Of a stretch of DNA of 64,000 bases, positions 23,555-32,680 are shown piece after piece. The notes beneath the pieces are model-generated. The model worked only from the letters and a program-made list of their open reading frames with translations, ran no database searches and was not told where the DNA came from. Both the position numbers and the translations under genes were made by a program. The stretch lies in contig NZ_JMLS01000008.1 of NCBI RefSeq assembly GCF_000686845.1, positions 248,001 through 312,000 on the forward strand. The letters run 5' to 3'. The stretch's first letter is position 1. Every line of letters begins with the position of its first letter. The stretch comes from Paenibacillus sp. UNC451MF (GTDB taxonomy: Bacteria; Bacillota; Bacilli; Paenibacillales; NBRC-103111).

Positions 23555-24286
23555 CTACTTCGCTTCTTTGTTCTTACCATGGCTGGAGCCGCGCTTATGC
23601 TCGACCATTTTTTCAATCCACGGCGTCATTTCCTCTTTGATCTTGGACACCAGCTGGTCCTTGGCAATTCCTTGTGCGGCAGCAATTTCAGCTAACGATT
23701 TACCTTCCTTCAGCTGAGACTTCAGTTGATCCTCAGAAATTCCGATGATAGATGCTAGCTTGTCCGGTGCAGGGACCATCTTGTGGTGCATCCCGTGCTT
23801 GCCATGCCAAAACCCGCCCTTATGGTTGACCATAAATTTCAGGTGCTTCTCCATGTTGGCTTTCATCTTCTCGGCCTGCTCTGCGGTCAGCTTCCCTGCC
23901 TTAACGGCTTCGTCTATTTTCTTGCCCCGCATTGTTTTCAGCTTGTCGATCAAATCGGCTTCACTGATCCCTTTATCCTTAGCGATTTCCACCAAGGACT
24001 TTTCTTTTAATGAAGCGGAGAGGTTCTCCTTGTCCATGCTAAGAATCGCAGCGGCTTCCTCGAGAATAGGGATCGATTTCCGTTCGCCTTTTTCGGAATG
24101 CTTGCTTTCCTTGCTTTTTTCACCACGATCCTGCTTCTGTTCGGCTGGACCTTGCAGAAGGACTGGCTGCTCGGATGGCGCGGCTTGCGCCTGCTGTCTA
24201 GTGGTGGAGAGAGCGACTCCGCTCAGCAGTAAAGTAAAAGCTAAGCTTGTGACAATAACTCTGTTCGTATGAACGCTTCTCATCAT
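23555..24286 (-). CDS. Exported lysine-rich protein with a duplicated helical domain
   Basis: A signal peptide (residues 1-35, cleavage near AQA-AP) is followed by a charged linker and two copies of a helical unit of about 36 residues. Copy 1 is AAAILSMDKENLSASLKEKSLVEIAKDKGIS and copy 2 is LASIIGISEDQLKSQLKEGKSLAEIAAAQGIA, each then ending in a DxLxxK(L/I) helix. The spacer between them is rich in His, Gly and Lys (HGKHGMHHK), which could bind metal. Unit organisation recalls the small DUF2680-like secreted proteins of Bacillales. No function is known. It has its own terminator. Confidence 0.7.
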   Translation of the reverse strand: MMRSVHTNRVIVTSLAFTLLLSGVALSTTRQQAQAAPSEQPVLLQGPAEQKQDRGEKSKESKHSEKGERKSIPILEEAAAILSMDKENLSASLKEKSLVEIAKDKGISEADLIDKLKTMRGKKIDEAVKAGKLTAEQAEKMKANMEKHLKFMVNHKGGFWHGKHGMHHKMVPAPDKLASIIGISEDQLKSQLKEGKSLAEIAAAQGIAKDQLVSKIKEEMTPWIEKMVEHKRGSSHGKNKEAK

Positions 24287-24465
24287 GTTACCGCCTTTCG
24301 CAAAATTTGATTAACCCATTGGATGGGGTAACCAATTATAGCGTGTGCAAATTAACTTAATGTTACTTTAAGAGAACCTTAGCGTTACATAAATTTTCAA
24401 AGACTCTCGTATAACATTACGCAAATAAGAATTTGCAGTTTCAGCTTCTTTTATGCGAAAAGGAG

Positions 24466-25101
24466 TTACATGGAGGCATTGCGTGCCATTTGATAAAGAG
24501 GCATCAAGGTTTGGATTGTACTTTTTACCAGCTCTATAAACTGGGGACCATCAGCAAGCACAGGATCCGAGGAAGGCAAGTTTTGCCCGATAAGCAGTTC
24601 AGCCTTTTTGACATCTCGGAAACGTTCCAGCGCCTTCTTAAGCTCGGTATCATCAAGTTCATTGAACTCAAATGCATCCTTTTTCATATGATCGAATGAA
24701 AGCATATACTTATTAGGAATGATGCTGCGAACCTCATCGAAATGATTCAGATAGGCTTGGGCAATAGATTGCTTTGCAGGGAGTTCGTAAATTAAAGCAA
24801 GCCATATAAACACACGATCATCAAAAAGCCCTACCTGGAAGTGTGGATACTGCTTATATCCGCGTTTATTGTGGCAAACCGCCATCCAAGTATCTACTGG
24901 GGCATTAACCGTACGGCGGGCATGTTTAGCAATATGCAAAAACATTTCGTCTCCTGCCAAAACGGCTGTATCATCGCAAATCGCGTCTCCAATAGCCTTG
25001 AATTTAGGTTGTATCCGTTGCTGAATACCTTCCATCCGTCCTTCCAATCCTGGAATGGCGAATACGTCAAAATCGGCTTGCTTGAACCCTTCAAATATCA
25101 T
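24466..25101 (-). CDS. DUF1054 family protein (YktB-like)
   Basis: From the ATG at 25101 (AGGAGG, eight bases upstream) the product is 211 residues, the size of B. subtilis YktB. It keeps the family pattern: FEGFKQADFDVFAIPGLEGRM, AVLAGDEMFLHIAKHARRTVNAP, the DTWMAVCHNKRGYKQYPHFQ segment and the FDHMKKDAF box. The start at 25125 would remove the ribosome site into the coding region. The function of the family is unknown. Confidence 0.88.
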   Translation of the reverse strand: MIFEGFKQADFDVFAIPGLEGRMEGIQQRIQPKFKAIGDAICDDTAVLAGDEMFLHIAKHARRTVNAPVDTWMAVCHNKRGYKQYPHFQVGLFDDRVFIWLALIYELPAKQSIAQAYLNHFDEVRSIIPNKYMLSFDHMKKDAFEFNELDDTELKKALERFRDVKKAELLIGQNLPSSDPVLADGPQFIELVKSTIQTLMPLYQMARNASM

Positions 25102-25202
25102 GCGAATTTCCTCCTGAGCGACCAAAAATTGCTTATGTATATGAAAATACTATATCACACTGGTCGAATCGAGGCGAATAATACAATAGAACATAAGAAT
25201 GA

Positions 25203-25240
25203 AAAAAGCCAATAGAGCGTGGATGAACAGCTCTACTGGC
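25203..25240 (-). terminator. Terminator after the zinc dehydrogenase gene
   Basis: On the minus strand GCCAGTAGAGC pairs with GCTCTATTGGC (one mismatch) and is followed by TTTTTT. Confidence 0.8.
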
Positions 25241-25257
25241 CTTGGATTCTATAAGTA

Positions 25258-26283
25258 TTAACCTTGATTAGGTTTGACGAGGATTTTGCATTGTTTTCTA
25301 TCTTTAGTAAGCACTTCAAATCCTTTTTCAACGATATCATCAAGAGGGATAATGCTTGTAATGACCGCATTTCCATCAATAACGCCGCTTGCGAGAAGGC
25401 GGATCACTTCAGGGAATAAGCGAACATAAGCATAAGAACCGCTAATTTTGGCTTCGGTTCTTACAATCGTATTAGGGTCAAAAGTAACTGGCTTTTCCCA
25501 TACGCTAACAATTTTGAACTCTCCGTTAGGACGTACTGAACGAACTCCGGAATGGAAAGTTGCTTGAACGCCTGCTGCGTCGAAAGCAACATCCACACCA
25601 CCATTGGTTTCGTCTAGGATGAGCTGAGCAGCATCAACTTCCATAGGGTTAATTACTGTAGTAGCCCCAAGTTCCAACGCCTTTTGCCGACGTTCCTCGG
25701 ACACTTCGATAACATAGATACGGCTAGCTCCCGCAGCCTTGACCGCTTGCAGCAGCAGCAATCCTATAGGACCTGCGCCAAAAATGGCTGTGCTGTCACC
25801 AACGTTGAGCTGGCTTTGCCGAACTGCGTGCACTGCTACTGCCGTAGGTTCAACGATGGCCCCTAATTCTAGGCTCATATGGTCAGGAAGCAAAAAGACG
25901 TTTTCTTCACTGGCTACCATGTACTCGGCGAAGCCGCCGGATTTAGTATAACCGTAGCCTTGTCTGCTGATGCACAAATTCACGAAGCCTCTTCTACAAT
26001 TATCACATTTACCGCATGGAATTAATGGTTCAACGGCTACTCTGTCGCCAATCTTAATTGTATGAACATCGGGTGCCACCTCGATAACCGTACCCGAAAA
26101 TTCATGACCAAGTACAGGCTGTGTACGTATAGGATAGGTGCCTGCCAAGTATTCATGCATATCGCTTCCGCAAATACCTGCATATTCAACCTTTATTTTG
26201 ACTGTTCCCGCTTCAAGTTGAGGGATGTCTACATTCTCCACTCGAATATCTTTGGGTCCATAAATTTTAGCTGCTTTCATCAT
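25258..26283 (-). CDS. Zinc-dependent medium-chain dehydrogenase (butanediol/sorbitol dehydrogenase type)
   Basis: The 341-residue protein has the catalytic zinc ligands (GICGSDMHEY, GHEFSG with the His-Glu pair, and a Glu in GAIVEPTAVA) and the structural zinc cysteines (CGKCDNCRRGFVNLC). The NAD-binding fold shows AIFGAGPIGLLLLQ followed by VIEVSEERR, the Glu favouring NAD over NADP. The N-terminal half is close to Bacillus BdhA, a 2,3-butanediol dehydrogenase, but that enzyme lacks the structural zinc site. A polyol or sugar-acid substrate is equally possible given the carbohydrate genes nearby. AAAGGAGCTG precedes the start. Confidence 0.82.
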   Translation of the reverse strand: MMKAAKIYGPKDIRVENVDIPQLEAGTVKIKVEYAGICGSDMHEYLAGTYPIRTQPVLGHEFSGTVIEVAPDVHTIKIGDRVAVEPLIPCGKCDNCRRGFVNLCISRQGYGYTKSGGFAEYMVASEENVFLLPDHMSLELGAIVEPTAVAVHAVRQSQLNVGDSTAIFGAGPIGLLLLQAVKAAGASRIYVIEVSEERRQKALELGATTVINPMEVDAAQLILDETNGGVDVAFDAAGVQATFHSGVRSVRPNGEFKIVSVWEKPVTFDPNTIVRTEAKISGSYAYVRLFPEVIRLLASGVIDGNAVITSIIPLDDIVEKGFEVLTKDRKQCKILVKPNQG

Positions 26284-26450
26284 GGAACAGCTCCTTTATA
26301 TAAATTAGGATGATGGTTTCATCGTTCTTTATCATTGTACTTCCGTACTTACTTTAAATAAATTTATACATAATTAATAATAGTTAAGTGTTACTTAAGT
26401 ATTGTTCGCAGCAGTCCGCATTTGTTTGAATGTGACGACTGCATATAGAA

Positions 26451-27356
26451 TTAGAGCAGATGAAGTGTATGCCTCAAATTATTGATAAATATTTTGGACG
26501 TATTTGATAATTTCTTTTCTTTGGATGTGACTAAGCTTAAATGAATTGAATTGTGAACGGGTGTGTTCAATTCGATGACGACGAACTCATCCTTTAAATA
26601 TTCGGGCTGATTCCTAAAAGAATAATCAAGGCCTATTGTTACAGCTGTGCCATCTTCGGTTGCTCTGCGAATCGCATCTTTATTGTTCGTAGAGAAGAGT
26701 ATGGTAACGTCCCCGTAACGCTCTTGAAATTGATCCATGTACCATTTCAAATAGTCATCATTGTACAAAACGAGCGGCTGCTTTTTTAACTCCTCTGGTG
26801 AAATGGACGTATTTAATGCCAAAGGTGATTTTCGACTGATACACACTACAACTTTACCTTCCATCAACGGTTCTATGATCAACCCCGCATGCTTCTCCAA
26901 GTAAGGCTCGAATAGAATGATCAGACCCATATCAATTTTATTGTGCCGAACATCATCGATGATTTCGTGCGTCCCTTTTTCCATTATTTCCATTTGAATG
27001 TTGGGATATTGTTTTTTGAGCCCCAAGATGGTATCCAGGTATAAAAATAATGGGCCTGGAATAGTAGCTATACGGAGTTCTCCGCATTGTGTATTGGAAT
27101 ATCCGCCGGCTTCGTCGCGAAGCTCCTGCAATTTGTCCAGCACTTCAACAGCTTTTTGAATGATGACTTTTCCTTCTGCTGTCGGTGCCGCACCTGAGCG
27201 GGAACGGGTGAATAAAGTCACCTTAAGCTCTGCCTCCAGATTGGAGATGGACTGGCTTACAGCAGATAAGGTTACGTGAAGATTTTGAGCTGCTGCGGTT
27301 AATGAACCGGCCTTAGCAACCTCGACAATGATTTCTAGCTGCTCCAAATGCATCAA
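26451..27356 (-). CDS. LysR-type transcriptional regulator
   Basis: The 301-residue protein has the classic winged HTH (LEIIVEVAKAGSLTAAAQNLHVTLSAVSQSISNLE) and a periplasmic-binding-like effector domain (RIATIPGPLFLYLDTIL, MGLIILFEPYLEKHAGLIIEPL). It is transcribed divergently from the SDR and heparinase-type lyase genes across a 266-base gap, the usual layout for a LysR regulator and its target. The likely inducer is therefore a product of that pathway, probably an acidic sugar. Start is TTG 27356 or ATG 27353 behind AAAGGATGG. Confidence 0.87.
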   Translation of the reverse strand: MMHLEQLEIIVEVAKAGSLTAAAQNLHVTLSAVSQSISNLEAELKVTLFTRSRSGAAPTAEGKVIIQKAVEVLDKLQELRDEAGGYSNTQCGELRIATIPGPLFLYLDTILGLKKQYPNIQMEIMEKGTHEIIDDVRHNKIDMGLIILFEPYLEKHAGLIIEPLMEGKVVVCISRKSPLALNTSISPEELKKQPLVLYNDDYLKWYMDQFQERYGDVTILFSTNNKDAIRRATEDGTAVTIGLDYSFRNQPEYLKDEFVVIELNTPVHNSIHLSLVTSKEKKLSNTSKIFINNLRHTLHLL

Positions 27357-27622
27357 GGACCATCCTTTATATAAGTAATCTTTGGGTATGATTCAATAAC
27401 TGTAGAGTAACAAAAATAGACCAAACCCACAAATTGTGATCCAACATCTAGATTGTTTGGGATGCTGTATAGCGAGGTTTTGAATTGAAGACCCTGAACC
27501 TTAAGAACGTTTGTTTTCATAATTTACCAGTCATGGTACAATCAAATAGATTGGGTATCTATCCTGGTCATTAGAAAGTAAGCGATTTCTATAGGCAGGC
27601 TAATTATTCGGAGGTGTATCTT

Positions 27623-28390
27623 GTGAACACAAGCTTAAAAGGGAAGATTGCACTAGTCACAGGTTCAAATGCAGGAATCGGACGTGCTATTGCGATATTG
27701 TTGGCAGCAAATGGTGCAAGTGTCGGGGTCACTTACTTGAACAATAAAGATCAGGGTGAAGCTACGGTAGCTTTGATTCGTGAGGCTGGAGGGAAAGCTG
27801 AGCTGTTCCAAGCGGATGTAACGAATATTGAACAGATAGATGCGTTGGTTTGCGGAGTCGAAGCCTCATTTGGAGGTAAAGTAGATATCCTCGTAAACAA
27901 CGCAGGACATCTAATCGAGCGGTGTCCGAACTCGGATATGAACGAAGCTTTATATGACCAAATTATGAACGTGAATTTAAAAAGCACCGTATTTATGTGC
28001 AAAAGAGTTCTCCCGGGGATGAAGGAGAAGGGAGCGGGACGTATTGTGAATATGTCGTCAATAGCCGCCCATAATGGCGGAGGCCCTGGTGCCAGCATTT
28101 ATGCGGCAAGCAAGGCAGCCGTCTTGAGCTACTCCAAGGGACTCGCCAAAGAAGTTGCGGGAGATGGGATTACCGTGAACATAGTTTCTCCAGGCTTTAT
28201 CGGACAGACTGCCTTTCATGCGACATTCACAAGCGATGAGGCAAGAAAAGCTACCGTTAACGGAATCCCGTTGAAACGGGAAGGGACGCCGGATGATGTG
28301 GCAGGAGCCGTGTTATATTTGGTATCTGATCTGGGTTCTTATTTGACTGGCGAGTCTATAGAAATCAACGGTGGAATGTTCATGCGCTGA
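27623..28390 (+). CDS. Short-chain dehydrogenase/reductase in the lyase operon
   Basis: The 255-residue classical SDR has TGSNAGIGRA (cofactor loop), VNNAG, catalytic Ser in MSSIAA, YAASK with the Tyr and Lys, and a C-terminal EINGGMFM. The start is GTG 27623, nine bases after GGAGGTG. It precedes a heparinase II/III-type lyase gene by 48 bases and so may reduce the unsaturated or 4-deoxy-5-keto uronate released by the lyase. General SDRs of this type also include 3-oxoacyl-ACP reductases. The substrate remains an inference from context. Confidence 0.8.
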   Translation: MNTSLKGKIALVTGSNAGIGRAIAILLAANGASVGVTYLNNKDQGEATVALIREAGGKAELFQADVTNIEQIDALVCGVEASFGGKVDILVNNAGHLIERCPNSDMNEALYDQIMNVNLKSTVFMCKRVLPGMKEKGAGRIVNMSSIAAHNGGGPGASIYAASKAAVLSYSKGLAKEVAGDGITVNIVSPGFIGQTAFHATFTSDEARKATVNGIPLKREGTPDDVAGAVLYLVSDLGSYLTGESIEINGGMFMR

Positions 28391-28438
28391 TGCGATAGAA
28401 CCGATCATACTGAGTTTTGACAGAGAAGGAGAATCCTA

Positions 28439-30739
28439 ATGAGCCAACCGTTATATCAACCCCAAAGTGGAGCACTGACTGTACAATATGAGCCGGATAG
28501 CACAACCCAGATGATTGAGAATCCTCCTCGATTTACTTGGATTCCCGCCCAGCTCGATAATGACAGCTATATATTGCAATATTCTAAATCTTCACAGTTT
28601 GAAGAGGTCCATACCGTAACTGTACAACCGATCCCTTATAATTTGTATACTCCAGATGAAGTTCTAGCGGCAGGGAATTATTATTGGCGGTACGCCCTTC
28701 TGGATTCCGAATCAGGAGGCGGACAAACCGAATGGAGTATCGTAAGAAGCTTTACCGTTCCTGAGGGATTGCCGCAAACGCCTCTACCAAGCAGAGAGGT
28801 GCGGTTTCAACATGCCGCAACCGAGCACCCGCGCCTATGGCTACAGGCCAATGAACTGCCGGATTTTAGGCAAAAGGTCAAGGAAGACTCAGCCTACTGC
28901 GGTTGGGACGTTTTCATGGAGCGTTCGGTGAAGCCTTGGATTGTTAAAGAGCTTATTGCTGAGCCGGAGCCTTATCCTAACAACAAACGGGTTGCTAAGC
29001 TGTGGCGTCAAATGTACATGGATTGCCAGGAAGCGCTGTATGCGATTCGTCATCTTAGTGTAGCAGGAATTGTATTGGAAGACGAATTGCTAGTGAATCG
29101 AGCTAAGCAATGGCTGCAGCATGTTGCATCATGGGATCCGCAAGGACCTACGAGCAGGGATTACAATGACGAAGCGGCTTTTCGGGTTGCAGAAGCACTC
29201 GCATGGGGCTACGACTGGTTGTATGCCCATTTGACCCCGTCGGAGAGGGAAGAGATTCGCAGCAAGCTGCTCCAAAGAACAGAGCAAGTAGCCTTCCATG
29301 TCATGGAACGCTCTAAGATTCATCACGTTCCGTTCGATAGTCATGCGGTTCGCTCCTTGTCCTCGGTGCTAATCCCGTGCTGTATCGCCATGTTCGGAGA
29401 GGAGCGGAAAGCGAGGGAATGGTTAGACTATACCTTGGAATATTATGCGTGCCTATATACCCCTTGGGGAGGAATAGACGGAGGATGGGCAGAAGGACCC
29501 ATGTACTGGACTACCGGGATGGCTTTTGTAACTGAAGCGATGAACCTATTGAAGAAGTACACGGCTATCGACTTCTACGAACGTCCATTTTTCCGCAAAA
29601 CCGGTGATTTTCCGCTTTACTGCTTCAGTCCCGATACACTTCGGACAAGCTTTGGTGACCAATCGACGCTTGGCGATCCGGTCAGCTTGAAAACCGGGTT
29701 TAATATCCGCCAATTTGCTGGTATTACGGGCAACGGCTTGTACCAATGGTATTATGAGCAGACGAAAGAGATCGATACCGATTCGGAGATGAAATTTTAC
29801 AATTACGGTTGGTGGGATTTCCGGTTTGATGAAATGATGTATCGATATGATTATCCTGAAGTACAAGTGCAAGCTCCAACCGAGATAGAACGGGTCAAAT
29901 GGTTCCGTGATATCGGGTGGGTCGCGTTCCATTCCAACATGGACAAGCCTGACGATCACATCATGCTGCTGACCAAGAGTAGTCCATACGGCTCCATTAG
30001 TCATAGCCACGGGGATCAGAACGGATTTCTGCTGCATGCCTACGGAGAGCCGTTAGCCATTGAAAGCGGGCATTATGTTGCCTTCGGTAGTACGATGCAC
30101 ATGAATTGGAGGAAACAAACCCGGTCTACGAATAACCTGTTAGTGGATGGGCTTGGGCAGTACTCAGGTACGAACAAAGTGCTGAACATGGCTGCATCCG
30201 GTGTTGTAGAGGCCGTGGAAACCCATTCGACGTACACTTATTCCCGCTGCAACGCTACGGCTGCATATAAAGAAAATGTGCCGTATCTCGAACGCTACGT
30301 TCGGGAGCTGTATTTCGTCAAGGAATCCTATATCGTTGTAGTCGATCACGTTGATTTATCGCAACCAGGCCAGGTGGATTGGTTGTTCCACACCTTGTAC
30401 GAAATGAAACTCGGAGCCCAAACATTCCGCGTACTAGGGAAAAAGGCAGAGATGGACGGACGATTTGTTTACAGCTCGTCTGGGGAATTGGAACTGTCCC
30501 AAAGCAATGTCTTTACAGATGTGGATCCGTCAGAGATCGAAGGATTGGATTGTCAATGGCATTTGAGTGCGAAGACGCATGCTGCACAAAGCCATCGCTT
30601 AGTTACCTTGCTTGTACCAATGCGCAAAGGAGAGACGAAGTATGTTTCTTACTTTATGGACGATCAAGGTCATGGAGTCGATTTATATTTTACGGAGGAC
30701 GGGCAGACTCATCGAGTCCAAGTTCCGAAAGCTTACTAA
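28439..30739 (+). CDS. Heparinase II/III-family polysaccharide lyase (PL15/17-like, DUF4962)
   Basis: The 766-residue protein has three parts. An N-terminal beta-sandwich (1-120, FTWIP, YYWRYALLD) is followed by an alpha/alpha toroid (about 125-450, DYNDEAAFRVAEALAWGYDWLYA and GGWAEGPMYWTTGMAF), and then a heparinase II/III beta domain (from about 480) with the signature SISHSHGDQNGFLLHAYGEP and AIESGHY. The length and order match exo-acting PL15 alginate lyases (about 770 residues). It has no signal peptide, so it probably cleaves imported oligosaccharides in the cytoplasm. Polymer identity (alginate, heparin-like, pectic) is unknown. A bidirectional terminator ends the operon. Confidence 0.83.
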   Translation: MSQPLYQPQSGALTVQYEPDSTTQMIENPPRFTWIPAQLDNDSYILQYSKSSQFEEVHTVTVQPIPYNLYTPDEVLAAGNYYWRYALLDSESGGGQTEWSIVRSFTVPEGLPQTPLPSREVRFQHAATEHPRLWLQANELPDFRQKVKEDSAYCGWDVFMERSVKPWIVKELIAEPEPYPNNKRVAKLWRQMYMDCQEALYAIRHLSVAGIVLEDELLVNRAKQWLQHVASWDPQGPTSRDYNDEAAFRVAEALAWGYDWLYAHLTPSEREEIRSKLLQRTEQVAFHVMERSKIHHVPFDSHAVRSLSSVLIPCCIAMFGEERKAREWLDYTLEYYACLYTPWGGIDGGWAEGPMYWTTGMAFVTEAMNLLKKYTAIDFYERPFFRKTGDFPLYCFSPDTLRTSFGDQSTLGDPVSLKTGFNIRQFAGITGNGLYQWYYEQTKEIDTDSEMKFYNYGWWDFRFDEMMYRYDYPEVQVQAPTEIERVKWFRDIGWVAFHSNMDKPDDHIMLLTKSSPYGSISHSHGDQNGFLLHAYGEPLAIESGHYVAFGSTMHMNWRKQTRSTNNLLVDGLGQYSGTNKVLNMAASGVVEAVETHSTYTYSRCNATAAYKENVPYLERYVRELYFVKESYIVVVDHVDLSQPGQVDWLFHTLYEMKLGAQTFRVLGKKAEMDGRFVYSSSGELELSQSNVFTDVDPSEIEGLDCQWHLSAKTHAAQSHRLVTLLVPMRKGETKYVSYFMDDQGHGVDLYFTEDGQTHRVQVPKAY

Positions 30740-30760
30740 ATTGCACTCATAAGTTTAGAG

Positions 30761-30826
30761 AATTAATAAATCCCCCTGTTTGACGGAAGCTTGAATTTCC
30801 GTAGCAAATAGGGGGATTTATTAATT
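30761..30826. terminator. Bidirectional terminator between the lyase and ABC transporter operons
   Basis: A 21-pair stem with one G-T pair (AATTAATAAATCCCCCTGTTT and its complement) carries an inner ACGGAA/TTCCGT stem. It serves both convergent operons. Confidence 0.88.
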
Positions 30827-30837
30827 TCAGTAGGGAG

Positions 30838-31893
30838 TTATTTTCCTGCTTTTACTTCTTCAAGCAAGCTCAGATCGATGAACTTGCTTAGATCAAGCTC
30901 TTCTTTTTTCACTTCTTTAATGTAGCCGGCCTCAATCGAAACTTTGGCCATTTCTTCGATAGCTTCCTTACTTACGTCAGTAGTTAAGTTCAAACGGGAG
31001 AGGGCTGCTTTTATGAGCGCAATGTCCATCCCTTTGCCACTAAGTGCTTTCAAACGATTGTTGATCAGCTCGTAAGACTGGTCGGGGTTTTTCTTAATAA
31101 AATCAATAGCATCTGCATTGGCTTTGATTGCTTGCTTCGCCATATCGCGATGTTCTTTCAGGAATTTGTCGCTTGCTACAAGAATGGTTAAAGGGTAATT
31201 TCCGTTGTTCGGCGGGATTTTATCCCAATCTACGATGATTTTACCGATACCTTCCTGCTCCATTTGTGTACCCCATGGCTCAGGAATCAATGTAGCGTCA
31301 ATTTCTTTTTGGCGCATAGCGATCAGTGTATCGGCAGGAGCACGTGCAATAATTTGAACACCGGTTTTATCGGTAGTGACATTTAAGTTATTTTGCTTTA
31401 GCAGCAGTCGCAGTGAGATTTCGTTGGTGCTGCCTTTAGTCGGGATAGCAACGGTTTTGCCTACTAAATCCTTTACACTAGTAATGCCGGATTCTTTGCC
31501 GACAACAAGAACAGCGCCGCCATTGTTAGAACCGGAAATGACTTTGAAGTTTTTACTTTTAATATACTGGTTTGTTGAAGGACCTGGACCTACGAAACCG
31601 AGATCGATTTCGCCTGTAGCTAGTGCAGTGGAGAAGTCGGAACCGTTATCGAAAGGCGTGACTTCGATCTTGACATTCTCACCCCAATATTTCTGGAAGA
31701 GTCCTTTTTCTAATGCAATATAGCCTGGAGCATGGGTTACATTCTTGAAAATACCTAACTTAACAGTTGAAGCGGGCGTGGATTTGACACCGCCTGCTGC
31801 GTCTTTGGTGGACTCCTCTTTCTTTCCGCAAGCCGACAGCACCAGAACGGCAATCATTAAGATGGCTAGTGATAGGGTAAATCTTTTTTTCAT
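30838..31893 (-). CDS. ABC transporter substrate-binding lipoprotein (aliphatic sulfonate/nitrate/taurine type)
   Basis: From the ATG at 31893 (ribosome site AAAGGGGAG) the 351-residue product has a lipoprotein signal with lipobox LSAC-GKK, then the SsuA/TauA/NMT1 fold: VKLGIFKNVTHAPGYIALEKG, GEIDLGFVGPGPSTNQYI, KDLVGKTVAIPTKGSTNEISLRLLL and IIARAPADTLIAMRQKEIDA. It delivers substrate to the permease encoded next. The frame is open to 32010, but that part overlaps the permease and lacks a ribosome site. Substrate class is inferred from family; sulfonates are most likely because no nitrate genes adjoin. Confidence 0.83.
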   Translation of the reverse strand: MKKRFTLSLAILMIAVLVLSACGKKEESTKDAAGGVKSTPASTVKLGIFKNVTHAPGYIALEKGLFQKYWGENVKIEVTPFDNGSDFSTALATGEIDLGFVGPGPSTNQYIKSKNFKVISGSNNGGAVLVVGKESGITSVKDLVGKTVAIPTKGSTNEISLRLLLKQNNLNVTTDKTGVQIIARAPADTLIAMRQKEIDATLIPEPWGTQMEQEGIGKIIVDWDKIPPNNGNYPLTILVASDKFLKEHRDMAKQAIKANADAIDFIKKNPDQSYELINNRLKALSGKGMDIALIKAALSRLNLTTDVSKEAIEEMAKVSIEAGYIKEVKKEELDLSKFIDLSLLEEVKAGK

Positions 31894-31915
31894 CGTAGTA
31901 CTCCCCTTTAAACGC

Positions 31916-32680
31916 TTATTTTTGTTTGGCTGATAGACCATAGCGGACCAAAATGGTATCTTCCAGCCGCTTGAAGCAGAAGTGATCGGACAAAGTGCCC
32001 AATACGGCAATGATGATTACGATACATAACATTAAAGCGGTATCTGCAAGGTTGCGTCCGTCCTGCAGCAGCTGACCCAAGCCTACGCCCTTGGCGATCA
32101 ATTCACCGGCTACCAGAGCCCGCCATGCGAACGCCCAAGCAACACGGACGCCTGTAATCATATGAGGGAAAGCTGCGGGTACCATAATTTGATAAAACAT
32201 TTTAAAGCCATCCCCAGTTCCCATCGTTTGCGCCGCCTTTAGGTAAATTCGAGGGATGTTCATAATACCAGTACGGCTGGACATGGCCATGGTCCATGTT
32301 GCGCCTAGCGTAGTAATGAAGATGACCGAGAAATCATTCATCCCGAACCAGATAATGGCGAATGGCAGCCAAGCAATGCTTGGAATCGTCTGCAGAGCGA
32401 CGACAAGGAAACCGAGCGTATCGTCAAGAAACCGATATTTGGCAAATAGGAAGCCAAGCACCGTACCGATAACAATGGATAAGATAAATGCGGTAAGCAA
32501 TCGTCGTATGCTTTCTAATGTCGCTTCAAGCAGCTGCCCATGTACGAACCCGTCATAGAACGCTTGGACGGTTTGAGTGACTGAGGGGAATTTCCAGCCC
32601 CAATCAAAAATTCTAAATCCCGCTTCCCATGCTATCAGAAGTAGAACCAGAAAGAGGGTTCTTCTTAATGCTGTACTCAT
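31916..32680 (-). CDS. ABC transporter permease (SsuC/TauC type)
   Basis: The 254-residue protein has six predicted membrane helices and the binding-protein-dependent permease EAA loop (AAQTMGTGDGFKMFYQIMVPAAFPHMITGVR), where the ATPase docks. It overlaps the upstream ATPase gene by 68 bases, so translation is probably coupled. Its sequence pattern (TLESIRRLLTAFILSIVIGTVLGFLFA) is that of the sulfonate/taurine/nitrate transporters. Confidence 0.85.
   Translation of the reverse strand: MSTALRRTLFLVLLLIAWEAGFRIFDWGWKFPSVTQTVQAFYDGFVHGQLLEATLESIRRLLTAFILSIVIGTVLGFLFAKYRFLDDTLGFLVVALQTIPSIAWLPFAIIWFGMNDFSVIFITTLGATWTMAMSSRTGIMNIPRIYLKAAQTMGTGDGFKMFYQIMVPAAFPHMITGVRVAWAFAWRALVAGELIAKGVGLGQLLQDGRNLADTALMLCIVIIIAVLGTLSDHFCFKRLEDTILVRYGLSAKQK

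Noticed and set aside
27511-27524. A third possible LexA box (AGAACGTTTGTTTT) upstream of the SDR gene
   Set aside because: Only one arm is perfect and the other deviates at several positions; the gene function gives no reason for SOS control.
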